Assembly (NCBI GenBank): GCA_022813625.1
Contig: JAKLMB010000023.1
Coordinates: 434,001-498,000, forward strand
Origin: Aaosphaeria pasadenensis
Taxonomy: Eukaryota > Ascomycota > Dothideomycetes > Pleosporales
DNA: 64,000 nt
Direction: 5' to 3'
The stretch's first letter is position 1. Each line of letters opens with the position of its first letter. The notes under the pieces were generated by a model. It did not search any database. It worked only from the letters and a program-made list of their open reading frames with translations, and was not told the DNA's origin. The position numbers and the translations under genes are program-made. Shown piece by piece: positions 30,741-41,957 of this stretch.

Positions 30741-33207
30741 TCAAAACCCATAAACGCCGCCATCCTCCTGGAACTTCAACTGCTGTTCCCTGAGATCCGC
30801 CCACAGCTTCAACTCGACCTCCTCGTCGATGCGGGCGTTGGGGTCGGAGCCCTCTGGGTCGGAGACGCGCTCGAGCTTGGACAGCACGTCGAGGAACTTG
30901 TAGAGGTACTCTTGGTTCTGCTGGGCGACGGAGCCTTTGCGCTCCTTGGGGACTTCGAGGAGGGTGCTTGCTACGGAGCGGATCTTTTGGGCCTGTGGGT
31001 GCGTGGGTTAGTGATGTGAGATGGGATTGGGAGGGAAAGGGGGAGGGGGATGGCTTACGAAGCTGTCAGCGTTGGGCTCCATGTTGACCATGTCAATGCT
31101 TCCCAGTACGACGAGGAGGTCCTTGACGACTTGTTCACGCTCTGAAGCCATCTTGCTCTCGAGGTGGGGGTCGATCTCTGTTCCTACGAGGAGGCGGTCG
31201 AGTCCGCCTATCAGCGATCCAGGCGACCGCTGGAGCGCCGTCTGCGTCTTCAGGTTGTTCGCCTTCTCCAGGAGCACGAAGTACTTCTCGACTAGGTAAG
31301 AGCGAATGCTGAGGTGAGTGGCGTATATGTTTGCCTTTTGGATCTCGTACTGCGAGGTTGGGCGTATGGCGTCGGCTGTACTAGACCCGTTGAGTGCCTC
31401 CAGAGCAGGATCGCGCAGGTTGCCATATTCAGGCATGGGCGGGTAGTAGGGCTGTTTCCGTTGTCCAAATTTTCCATTCTGACTGTCTTGTGCCTTCACC
31501 TTTAGTACATCCGGCATGTCGCTCACAACATCGTTACAGCGTTGTAGTGATTGGGAAAGAATCTTCTGCTGCGTGTTCCAGTCGAACAATTCATCCACAC
31601 CAAAGGCCATCTCTGCCGTTGACACCGTTGAGTAGGACAGAAACGTCCGCACGTTCACATTGAATCCCACCAAAAGCGACACCACACCCTCAGGCTGGGC
31701 GTGGATACTGTCCGGGAAGATATATGGGTCGTCAATTTCGACAGGCAAGGGTGGAAGCTGCTCCGTCGGCGTTGCAGGTAGAATAGTCAGCTCTCCGAAC
31801 GAAGCACCCATCTGTGCCATAGTCCTAAATCCACATTAACTCAAGCCCCCAATAAACACACGACCAACGCTCTCCGACTTACCTGACTCCCGCAAAGAGC
31901 GTCCAAAACACTCTCCGCCCGATCTGCTCGGTGATCATATCGAGCTTGAGGTCCCGCGATCCGTCGTAGCTAGGTCCGTTAGAGCCGTACAAACCAGGAA
32001 CAGCACCGAGGTTGGTATACCCCTGTTCGTGTGCCTTGTGCAATCCCAGCGAGCGCAGGATCGTCAGGCACTCGCCAAAGTAGAGACGGAGCTGCCGCCA
32101 CTGGAACGTGTATGCGCCGACCAACCCTAAGAAGTAGCTCGTGCACGCGTCGTATACGTTCAAGCCCTGGCGGTCGAGGTAGCCTGGTCCCCTCGCCGCC
32201 GCACACACTTCCCGGCATTTGTCCACGAGCGCGAGATGTGAGGGGTATTGGTCGCGTGTCTGCATCTTGAGGTGTAGGCGTGGTTTCCGCGGGAACGATG
32301 CAACGAGAGCGGCAACCATGGACGCCAGGAGGGCCAGGAACGACGAGTCCGAGTAGTCCACTCTCCTATCCCAAGCTTCACGAAACGACGGTTCGTGTGG
32401 GAAAGGACACAGCGGGTGTATGTATGTGAAGAAGTCGTCGATCAGGGCGTTCATGGTAGGTACGGACGCGATGGACTCGGCGGAGAGGTGTGCGGGAGGA
32501 TGTGAAGAGAGTTGTGCGAGCGCGTGAGCAGCATTGGTCGGCGAGGCTGGCGTTGACGGTCCAGAGGGGAGGTCTCCTTCCAACCGACGTTTCTTCTTAA
32601 TTGCTTCAGCATGGCGGTTGGGAGGTCCTCGCCGTCGACTAGGTCGTTCGAAGGTACATGGAATATCTAGAGATGCACAGGCTCGACACGGGGGTCCGGA
32701 TTCGTCACACTGTCAATGTCAGTTTTGCGCTTCCAGTCACAGAGACATCATGTCCATGAGGAGGTTTTGATGTTGACAACCCACCTTGACTTTCCGTATG
32801 CTGCACGAATCGCAGGCCTTGCGCAAGCGATTGGATTTGGCCTGCTGCTGCTGTTGCTGTGATTGAAGATCCCCCTGTAGCGGCGAGCCGTGGTTTCGCT
32901 GATCGTCCAAGGCATGATTGGCCTGGTGGGCCTGCTGCTGCAGGATGTCGCCTACATTCTCGAGCTTGGGATAGAGGTTGGAGGAGCCGAACTGCAGCTG
33001 CTGTTGCTGCTGGGAGTCTAGCAAGGGCGGCGGAGCGCTCGGAGCGGCAGGGTAGATGGGTGCATATTGAGAGTCGTCGGTGGGGGGAGGTGGATACGAC
33101 GACATGGAGTTGGAGCTGGAGCTGGAGCTTGAACTTGCTGCTGCGCTTGCGCTCGTTCCGACGATGAGCCGTGAAGGAGGTAGTTGTGTGGACGGAGCGT
33201 CTGCCAT
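30741..33207 (-). CDS. Zn2Cys6 transcription factor with fungal-specific TF domain
   Basis: Four exons: 33207-32785, 32709-31883, 31824-31059 and 30992-30741 (introns 75, 58 and 66 bp); 755 aa. The N-terminus is low complexity (poly-Ser, poly-Pro, several Gln tracts). The binuclear zinc cluster is Cys132, 135, 142, 149, 152 and 159, followed by the basic RRRGPPNRHAEAIKKKRR. An intron separates Lys141 from Cys142 inside the cluster. The middle region matches the fungal-specific transcription-factor domain (IDDFFTYIHPLCPFPHEPSF, about 230-250; later YFGECLTILRSLGLHK and RRVFWTLFAG). A nuclear DNA-binding regulator; the Zn cluster would bind CGG half-sites. The RRGPPNRHAE linker resembles regulators of sugar or carbon use, but I cannot name an orthologue. 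A G-rich 8-bp repeat lies in its promoter (33348-33383). Confidence 0.92.
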
Positions 33208-34363
33208 TTGTCGCCGTTAGTCGTTTTATGATCTACTAAATCACGCAGTTTCGCTACCTGGAGATGAGTGGGCCTTCATACTTTCTTTGTAAGGGGGTGT
33301 CAGTGATAGTTTTCGATGGAAAGCCTGATCCCGTTTGAGTCCGAGCTGGGGATTGGGAGCTGGGGAGCTGGGGAGCTGGGGGGATACAGAAACTTTCCCG
33401 AGCCACCGCACCTCACCACACGCCTCTCGTATCTCAAGCTTGCTTCGAAGTTACGAATCGCACGCGTCTGAGCTTGGACAGAGGGCAGAGAGGGTACAGT
33501 GGCGGAAACGCGTGGGGCCTTTGCAGCCTCTCCCGCTTAACAACACAGGAAGGGATTGATCGCTGACGTGGGCACACGCGTGTTGGGGGATCGAGCTTGC
33601 TGTTGTTGAGTGTTGAGGGTGAGGTCAGGCGAGGTGGTATTATGTCGTTATGGATAGGTTGGGTTGTCGATTCGTTGAGTAATTGAAAGCACTGTTGTTG
33701 TTTGTTGGAGTCCCTCACACTCTCTGCTAACTGCTCTCTCTTCAAAGCAGCAGCTTGTGACCTAACGCCGGATACGGTGCGGTACCTCAGAAGACGTCAC
33801 GCTGGGGAAGGGTCCATACAATCAGGCATTGGTACCTGTATGTATATCCAAGGAAAAGGAACTGGGGATTAGATTGCTTTGTTAGAAGACAATTGCATGC
33901 ACCCTTTGTCCTTTTCCAAGCACTAGATTCGCTAATTGCTCCTCTCCCTCCCTTCATTCGGTCATGGGCATGTGCACGCACACATGAGATGAGGTTCCAT
34001 CGCATACCCCGATGCGGCCAGCCAATCACGGGCGAGATTAATCCCAGCTGAGGATCGCGCTCTGTAGATCATGTGAAATCCTCCGATCCAATACCTCACC
34101 ATTCATAATATAATGAAATGCTCTCGGAATATCCTAATAACCGTAAAAGGGAGTAGAGAAATTTGTCTTCTCATTCAAATTCATCATGCACTGACTGGTC
34201 CTGACAAAGAAACAATCAATCTACGACTCGCTAGTATGAGAACCAACTGTTTGGACATTGAGAAACGCTTCATTCCCCAGCACATGCACGCTAATTTTAC
34301 TTGTTCATAAATGCATTACCCAAAATACCCTCGTACCCTCCTATCGCAGCCTCTTCCTCCTCC
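33208..34363. other. Intergenic region, promoter of the Zn2Cys6 gene
   Basis: 1.16 kb with no gene. The left end contains the G-rich repeat at 33348-33383. The rest holds the upstream region of the regulator and, at the right end, the 3' end of the F-box-like gene. No other structure was recognised. Confidence 0.5.
33348..33383 (+). repeat. (GGGGAGCT)n tandem repeat, G-quadruplex-like
   Basis: G runs of 4, 3, 4, 4 and 6 are separated by ATT or AGCT, with the 8-bp unit GGGGAGCT repeated about three and a half times. It lies 141-176 bp upstream of the Zn2Cys6 start codon on the non-template strand of the reverse gene's promoter. Runs and loop lengths satisfy the usual four-run G-quadruplex pattern. 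Confidence 0.8.
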
Positions 34364-36223
34364 TCAAACACTACTAGTCCCATCACTACTAACAGCCTCC
34401 TTACACGGTGGCCGACAAGACCTCGAAAGCGTGTAATCCAGAAGATCGCTCTTGGGCCCCGCGTCCACAAACTTGCGCAAGCACCAGCCGATCTGAATCG
34501 CGACAGGGCTCTCGCGGCCGAGCGGGTCGACCTGCTTGCCCTTGACGAAGATGACCTGGTTCTGCGACTGCTCCCGCTCGTAGATGCGGTCCGAGGCCCC
34601 GAAGGCGATGATGGCGAGCTTCGAGCTGCGGTCCTGGCTGGCGGCGTGGGCGACGCTGCGCTCGAAACCGGCTTGGGCGAGCCCTTGGAGGAGGTGGTCG
34701 TAGACTTTGCGGGGGAGTCGGGTGCCGGATGGGTCGTTGTTGGGCCAGGTTGTGATGTTGAGGGTTGTGAGGTCGTGGAGGTCGCCTAGGCATGTCTGGA
34801 AGCAATTGTTAGTATGTGTCAATGGTTAAGCCGCTTTGATATGGGACTCACTTGGAAGTTGATGAAAGACTCCTGGTTTTGTCGTATCAAGCTGACCTCC
34901 GGGAACGCCACGCTGATCTGCTCCAGCAATGTGCAGCTCTTACAGAGGTCAGAGAACGCATTCCAGTCGTAAACGAACTCGTTGTTGCAGTCGTCCGCTG
35001 CATGAACCAGCAATGACTTGAGAGTCTTCGCATGTCGAGTGATACCAGCCGGAGCAGGTAGAGCCTTGACCTCCTGGAAATCAAGACACAACGTCTTCAG
35101 GCCCGTAACGAGACACAAAAACCCGTCTATGGCATTCAGCCCATCATTCTCCGAATTATCGTCATGCTTGAACTCGAGAGTCTCCAACCTCTCGGGGAGT
35201 CTCGTGCTCCCGCAGAGCGCAGCGAAGAGCGCATCTCCACCAGAGCAATCCCCTATCACGATCGACTTGACAGTCCTGAAGTCAATAACCTTGCAGTACG
35301 TATCCGCCGCGTAGCGCAAGTTAATCTTATGCATCTCGATCTCCTTGAGCGCGATGGGCGTGCACTTTGCGAAAGGCTGCATGTGCGAGAAGATAGTCGA
35401 CGTCAGGATCCCTGGCTCGGTGCTCGAATCGTTCAATTCGCGGCTCGGTATCTCGTCGTCGAAGTTGGCGTGTATGGTCATCTTCTCCATCTTCTTCGAG
35501 TTCTCCAGCAGGAGCTGCGACATCTCCATCACTTTGCGCGAGTCCGGGTAGATGCTCACTTTCTTGACGTTCTCGAACACCTTTTCGAAGTCGCGGATCT
35601 TGCGGAGCTCGGCTAGGACGTCGGAATCTAGCCCGAGGGCCTCGAGTCTCTCCATTCGCTTCTGCTTCTTGTACAGCAATATCAGGTTCTCGCCCGAGAA
35701 CAGCTGCCAAGGATGCCACGAGAACTTCTCCAGGATGTTCTCTGGCAGCATCTCGAGGATCATGCGGACGGTGAAATTGGCGAGCTGCATCTGATTGCAC
35801 GCATCGGGGACGCTGGCTAGGTACAAATCGAGCTTCCGGATCCATTGCAGGCCGATGTTCCTGGGGTTGAGGAAGGCGCCGAGCTTGTTGTCGTTGGGAC
35901 TGCCGATGTCGAGCACGACTTTGTAGTACAGCTTGCGGACGGTGATCTCGTGCAGCTGCTTGCATGTGAGGCAGAGGTTCCGCAGATCTGATGGTCGGTT
36001 CACCTGTCATTTTGTTTGGATTAGCTGACATCCGTGGGTATTCTGCGGCCTGATAGACTTGTAGGAAGCCTTCAAGGCTGTGCCGCGTGGCTTCGAGCTG
36101 AGAGCGTAGCTATGTCGTAGAGCAGGCAACTCCATTTCGCCTGGACGAATGGGGGAACCTTACATGCTGCACTATGAGCGTCTTAATGTCCGTAGACAGA
36201 TCCATAAACTTCAATTGCGCCAT
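34364..36223 (-). CDS. F-box-like domain protein
   Basis: Three exons: 36223-36164, 36003-34852 and 34795-34364 (introns 160 and 56 bp); 547 aa. The first exon, only 20 codons (MAQLKFMDLSTDIKTLIVQH), joins VNRPSDLRNLCLTCKQLHEI to give the F-box-like pattern LSTDIKTLIV...DLRNLCLTCKQLH. Without this exon the F-box is truncated. The body has leucine-rich spacing (IRKLDLYLAS, LETLEFKHDD, GLKTLCLDF), as in substrate-binding parts of fungal F-box proteins. The C-terminus ends in a Cys/Ser tail. Predicted role: substrate receptor in an SCF ubiquitin ligase; substrate unknown. The 160-nt first intron is the longest found in the window and has a CTAAT branch-like site. Confidence 0.8.
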
Positions 36224-37653
36224 TGCGACGGGGTGAAGCACAATCTCGGGGGTGTCGTGTGCCGTGTGTCGTGTGCCGAAGGCGAATATGCGATTGATTC
36301 CTAATCAGCAGCGTTGCAGGAGGGAAGGAGCAAGACGTCGTCTGCCTCAATGGTATAAAGAACAATATCAAGATCTTCGGGGGAAAGTGAGTGATCGACT
36401 ATTATGTATATTCGCAAGGACGGCTGTTGCCTAAGGGCAGGTTGACATCCAACGCTAAGACGACCGACGTTGAGCAGCAGGCAAATGGGCTCGGAGGTCC
36501 GAGGTGGGGAATGTTTCTTATAAAGGTGGGAAGGCTGAGTGCGTGTACTGCAGTGTTACTGTGTAGTTGATGTGATCTGATTTGACTGTCCATGACTGGG
36601 ATGGAACCCTCGCTCTGCCCTCAGTGGAGGAGGATTCCAAGCTCAAGCTCACCCCCCACCCACGTACCCGTTCAGCCTCACTCGTACAATACCGTGACTT
36701 GGGGGTGAAGACCTGGACTAACCGAGACGGGTACATGTCTCCACGTAAGAAACACGGCTGTCCCGGCCCAGTACCAAGTAAGTCGTCCATCGCAGGGAAG
36801 TCGTAGGCGAATGCCATGGCATGTCGTGATTGGATGTTGGCAACCACTTTGACCGCGTGAGCTGTTGTTAGTGCAGGATGCAGCCGTTGCGCCGCGGGCT
36901 GGGGTTCTCGGGAGAGGGTGTGGGTGTGGGTGGGCAGTCTGTGCCGCAGGAAGGGTACAGTAGATAATAGATAATTCACGGGAAGCATACGAGGTGGATG
37001 GACTCCAATACCTACTTCCCCAGATACCTACCTGCACAGCTGTACATGGTAGAGTGCATATGCATGATAGGATCGAACATTGACGCACCGCCACACCACA
37101 CCACATCCCGCCTCAGCACGTCGCTCAAGAGAATGGGGGCCAATTCACCCTACTGTGTACACTCCTGCGGCCTGCCTACAAGATACCTTCGACCTCTGTA
37201 TGCATTGATTAGCAGGGTGAATTGAAGAGTCATCACAGGGAGTCATTCACAGACACAAGGCATCAATCATTGCATTATCCAATCGGCGCAATTTATACAT
37301 ATTCCATTTTGTACCCAGTATCTTGTTACAAGTTAGGTAACTAGAAAGTAGCCTGATGAGGGAGAAACCTCAGCAATCACCCACTTGTTGTGGATCTGTA
37401 CCACAGAGGATTGACCGGTTGGTGCAGGTGGCTCCTTTCGGTATTTTAGTGGGTGACTCGCTACATGGTGGGGACCATGTGCATGTGCATTGTCCCGAAC
37501 AGAATATATAAAAAAACAAATCATTTGGTATTTTCCAATACAATGTCTCCGGGGGTTACCAAATAACACAAGAACTCCAGAATGTTTGCCAGAAACGCCT
37601 CGCTATGCACATGTATCATCTATGGTCACAATCCCGAAAGGTTGGGGGTAACT
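36224..37653. other. Intergenic region
   Basis: 1.4 kb between the F-box-like gene and FCP1. A minus-strand open frame exists around 36518-36988, but it has no family resemblance and lies in repetitive TGGGTG/CACCC-type sequence, so it is not called. The right part is AT-rich and contains the FCP1 3' end. Confidence 0.45.
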
Positions 37654-40141
37654 TTATGCTTCTTCCGAGTCGGACTTTCTGAACTCGGCGAGCATCTCTG
37701 CCGCGAACTCGTCGTCGTCTTCGGCCTCAGGGTCTGAGTCTTCTTGGGCCAAGCCTGTTGGGTCCGGATCGTTCTCGAGCTCTCCTTCGATCGCTTCTTC
37801 CTCCGGCCCCGTGGTTTCTGGGCTGGGCAACCCCGATGTCTTTTCTGCAGTGACCACGTTGGTAAGAGACGTTACTCGCTCCAGTGTGCGTTTCTTCCGC
37901 CTCTGTAGCTTTGACGTGCTGTTGACACTTGCGTCGCTATCGTCGGCATCACTCGCCTCGGCAGAGGCTGTTGCGGCTCGTTTCCTCTTTTGCCCTTTCC
38001 GCTTCGTCTCAGACTGCACGCTGGTGTCTGACCGAACGCTTTCAGAATCGGAGTTGCTGTTATCCTCGGTATCTGATTCATCCATGAAAGCTTGTAGTTC
38101 GTCGTCCATCGATTCCCAGGAAATATCCAGGGTTAGCGGTTCCCCCGTTTCACCAGCACCGTCTTCCTCGGCTGAGGCACCCACGTCAGTGTCCTCGAAA
38201 TCGTCGATGGGGGATCCTTCCCTTTCAGCAGGATCGACTTCGATGATGTACGGTTCCTCGTCGAGATGCTCCCACCGCGCGCAACATTGGAACATCCAAT
38301 CCGCATTGACGATCTTGATGTTAGGATAACGCGCGGCCTTCTTGACCTTTGTGGTCTTTCGATCTGGGTTGGCAATGACATGTGTTGTTCGTTTGGTGAC
38401 GTTGAGTGAAACTTCGGCTCCGAAGCTCTTCACCCATTGTGCAAAGTCAGACGATTGCACGTCCATGCCCAACGGGATGATGCCGGAGAAGACGATATTG
38501 GTATCCCCGAGAACCTCTCTCTTGATACGGGGCATCAATTCCTTGATGTCTGGCACGAACTCATCAAATCGCTTCTTGGGGCTCTTTCCGCCCCTTAACT
38601 CCGAAACACGGTCGACAGGCGGCGCCGCCTTCCGGTATTCTGCGTAGAATGTGTTATGGACTCGGCGGAGATGGTATTCGATGATGTCCAGGCCTCTGTC
38701 GTCATCGTGCAAAATGCTGTGGCGATGTCGGTGATGGTCGGTAGTGTGCGAGTCGCCGTTTTGGACTTCCCCCAGTTGGTCGTTTTCATCCTCCACTTCG
38801 GCTTCCTCGTCCTCCTTGTCAAGCATCAATTGCTTTTGTAGGAGGGGCCGCTCGGTCTGTTGAGTGATGATGACCTTCTCTTGCTCCTTCGCTTGCTGTT
38901 CCAGGACCTCTGGACTGTCAGCAGCACCCATTGAGATCAATTGTTGCTCAATCTCGGTAAGAGCACCATTTGCTTCGGGGGGGTTGCCAGCAATCGAAAC
39001 GGCCTTGACGGCTGGGCTCTCTTCGACCTGTTTCGCCTGGATAGTAGCCGTTGCAGGTTTCGAAGAAGTGGTGACCAATTCCTGCTGCTTAGGCAAGAAA
39101 CTGGCATTGATATCGCCCGCTCCCGGGAAGAAATTGAAGACCGGGACCCGTATCAGATTCTCGCTGTAGTGCCAAATGTCTGCTCGGTCATCGATGATGA
39201 CGACCATGTCGGTGTTGGTTGGGAAGAGACGATTGAGACTCTTGAGTTTGTCCGTGTAGTTCTCATCTCGACTCAATATCCTGTCGCCAAAGTATCTCCG
39301 GTCGGGATCGATGATTTTCGCAACGGCTTGTGCATATGCACGGGTCGCCATCGTGTACACGTGCATCTCGTACATTTGCGAGACGCGCTCGAAGAATTCC
39401 TTCAACCCTGGGCGCATCTTGACGTAATACCAATTGGCCGCGACGTGTGCAACATTGTCGTCAGCGAGCTGGAAGCTCTGCACATCCTTGACAGCATCGT
39501 AGTTGGGGTTTTCCGGATCGGACTGCCATTCAGCTATTGTGCGCTCGCAGGTGGTGTGGATGACGGTCTGATCGAGATCGACGATGAGTGAGAGTTTCTT
39601 GCCCTTGAGCAAGCGCTCCCTCGACACCTCTTCCGCTCGCGCAGCCTCCTTCTGGCTCACGAGTAAGGCAGTGTTGTCGTGCGTCATGTTCACCGTGGCT
39701 CGATTGAGGTTGCTCTCCTGTGTCAAATAGTCTACGACCGTCATGTCCCTGCCGCAGTTTGCGCAAAGAGAGCCGAATTGGATCTCATGTGTGCATGGCT
39801 CTTCTACCTCGCAGATCTGCACGCTACGCATCGTCAGTACATTATGATCACCTTTCCCATCGCGGATATGGCATATTGAGCTTGACTCACCCGGCTCTTG
39901 GAAGTATATCTCCATTCTTTATGAACCATCTCGAGATCTTGCCATCAGCAGAGGAATCGAAGCGAGCGGGAAATCTCTTCGTCACCTCCTTCTCGTCTCC
40001 GTACTTGTCGCCCTCGGTCACTTTGGTCTCGTAGGTGTAGGAGAAGAGCGGCGTCGAGCGGCGCACCTCATCGTCGCGCTTTCTCTTGAGCTCGACGACG
40101 GTAATGGGGTAGTGCAGGCCGGTGGGTGCTTTGATCAACAT
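37654..40141 (-). CDS. FCP1: RNA polymerase II CTD phosphatase FCP1
   Basis: Exon 1 is 40141-39891, the intron is 67 bp (39890-39824) and exon 2 is 39823-37654; 806 aa. FCP1 dephosphorylates serines of the RNA polymerase II C-terminal repeats, recycling the enzyme after transcription. The HAD-type catalytic motif DLDQTVIH starts at about residue 166. It is preceded by the N-terminal zinc-like CTHEIQFGSLCANCG segment and followed by MRPGLKEFF, MATRAYAQAVAKIIDP and DDRADIW. A BRCT domain (NIVFSGIIP to ADWMFQCCARW) lies around residues 505-600. The C-terminus is acidic and ends DDEFAAEMLAEF, resembling the TFIIF-binding tail. Domain order and length fit the family. The 37% of the protein beyond the BRCT and in the linker is disordered by composition. 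Confidence 0.95.
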
Positions 40142-41957
40142 CCCTTTCTGTGCACACCCATGCGAGTGGGATGGGTTGAGGATTGGTTATTCTGGATGGA
40201 ACTCTTTCCGCTGGACGAGAGGGTGGAATATATGATGGTCGCGTCGTGGTGGTCGCGGTGAGAATGGGCGCATTCGGTTCGGGGGGAGCTTGGGCCCTGT
40301 TTGGGGGGTGCGGCGGCGTCGGCGGGCGGCGGACAGTGGGGAGCTACTGGCTGTTCTTGGTACAGAGTAATACTGACCGATAGGGAGTGCTTCAAATGTC
40401 ACAGCCTACAGGTGAGTCACTGTTGTCTAGACTCGACTACATGTAACCAGTGGGGTAGATATGCGCAGTCGCTCTTAATCTGGGGTAGATGGAGGGCGGA
40501 AGACAGTGTTGTGTGGTGGTGGTGGTGGTGGTGGTTGTGGTGCTACCTGGCTGTGCTAGGCTGAACGTGTGGATTGGTGCCAAGGATTGTGCAGTTGCTG
40601 GAGAATGGAGGATTGGAAGTCGCAGTAACAAGCACACAACAAAAGGATGGATGTAGTAACTGTCCAAGTAGGTGTGTATGTATGTGTGTATGTTGTAATT
40701 GTCCTGCAATATGTGCAGAGAGGAGCAGTAAGTGTAGTTTTGTCTGAGTGTTCAAGCAAGTAAATGGGTGAGAAGTCGCTTTCAGTCGCTTTCATCAGTC
40801 GTCGCTTTTTTTGGCCGAGGGGGCAATTCCATTCCTTTAAATGCTCCCAGACTGACCGTGACACTAACCCATTTCCGGCCTAGTCCCCTTTCCCATCCAT
40901 CCTTACCCAAAACCCCCCTCTCTCCATCTCCTTATGTCGTCGTTAGTTAAACAGAGCTTAAGGTACGAGGTAGTTACTAACCTACGACGCCTACTTGTAC
41001 CTACCTCACCTTATGGTCAAAGGAAATCATCTACCACTCCGTTTTGTTCTCCCCCTTCAAATCATATAAAGGACAGGAACGCCACGCGAACGGCGACTGT
41101 GACACCACCCGCTTGTCATAAACCCTCGTGGCCTTGTCTCAGTGTACCCTCAACCCATCTTTAGCTGCCTAGAACGTATACCTCCCCCCAACGCACCTAG
41201 ATACCGCAGAAGATGTCCAGAACATATGACTATTCATGTAACACTTTTATGATGACAAAAACAGACACAATGTGTAAAGTCAATAGCACTCGCTCCACCG
41301 TACACGCAACCCGCATGTCAAGTGTGTTTGTGTGCTGTGACCCCTGTGGTGTGACCTGTCCTACCCCAGGTACCTACCAGTCACGATCCATTCTCAAAGA
41401 TCAATAGGCATCTCACAGCGGTCACACACGAGGACTATCAATTCAGATTAAGATCGATTGATTACATCTATCGTCTAGACTTCCCGCCCGGTCGGCAGCA
41501 CGACCGTTTCCTCCACATTGGTGGCAAACATCGAGCGTTGTCATTAGAGTCCGACAACAGATGCTGGGACATGATGCAGTGGGTACCTTGCTGCTGTAAT
41601 GATTAAAATGCCTGGTTGAAGGGAAAGCTAATTGAGCTTGTTCCTCCAAAAAAAGAAAAAAGGAAAGGGAAATGAAATCTCCATAATAGTTGTCAGTCGC
41701 CACCATCTCACTTCTCTCTCAACAGAGATGCAAGAGACAAATTAAGAAAAGGAAAGTTACATGGTATTGTTGGGAAAAGGTTAGTATGCGGTGTGCATCG
41801 TCATCGTCGCTGGACCCGGAAATCGCTTCGTTAAAAGATAGGAAAGGGATGGCGGGAAACAAAATGAAAATTGTGTTGATAGCATGTGGGACGTTGGATT
41901 CTTTCGTCTAATCATGTTTGCGTTCCAGAGAACGCGTGGGCCGTCGAAAGAGGCGCG
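40142..41957. other. Intergenic region
   Basis: 1.8 kb between FCP1 (start) and the sterol glucosyltransferase (end). It contains a (GGT)n microsatellite at about 40514-40535 and C/T-rich sequence at 40860-40930. No coding frame is supported; all frames are short. Confidence 0.5.
40514..40535 (+). repeat. (GGT)n microsatellite
   Basis: About seven consecutive GGT triplets in the FCP1 upstream region, followed by a degenerate continuation (TGTGGTGC). Confidence 0.85.

Noticed and set aside
35327..36031. 234-residue Arg/Gln-rich minus-strand frame overlapping the F-box-like gene
   Set aside because: Off-frame reading of the same coding strand; the in-frame protein has the leucine-rich pattern and correct splices.
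36518..36988. 156-residue minus-strand open frame
   Set aside because: No family resemblance, weak start context, and it depends on CACAC/CTCTC simple sequence. The shorter frame from its internal Met is equally unconvincing.
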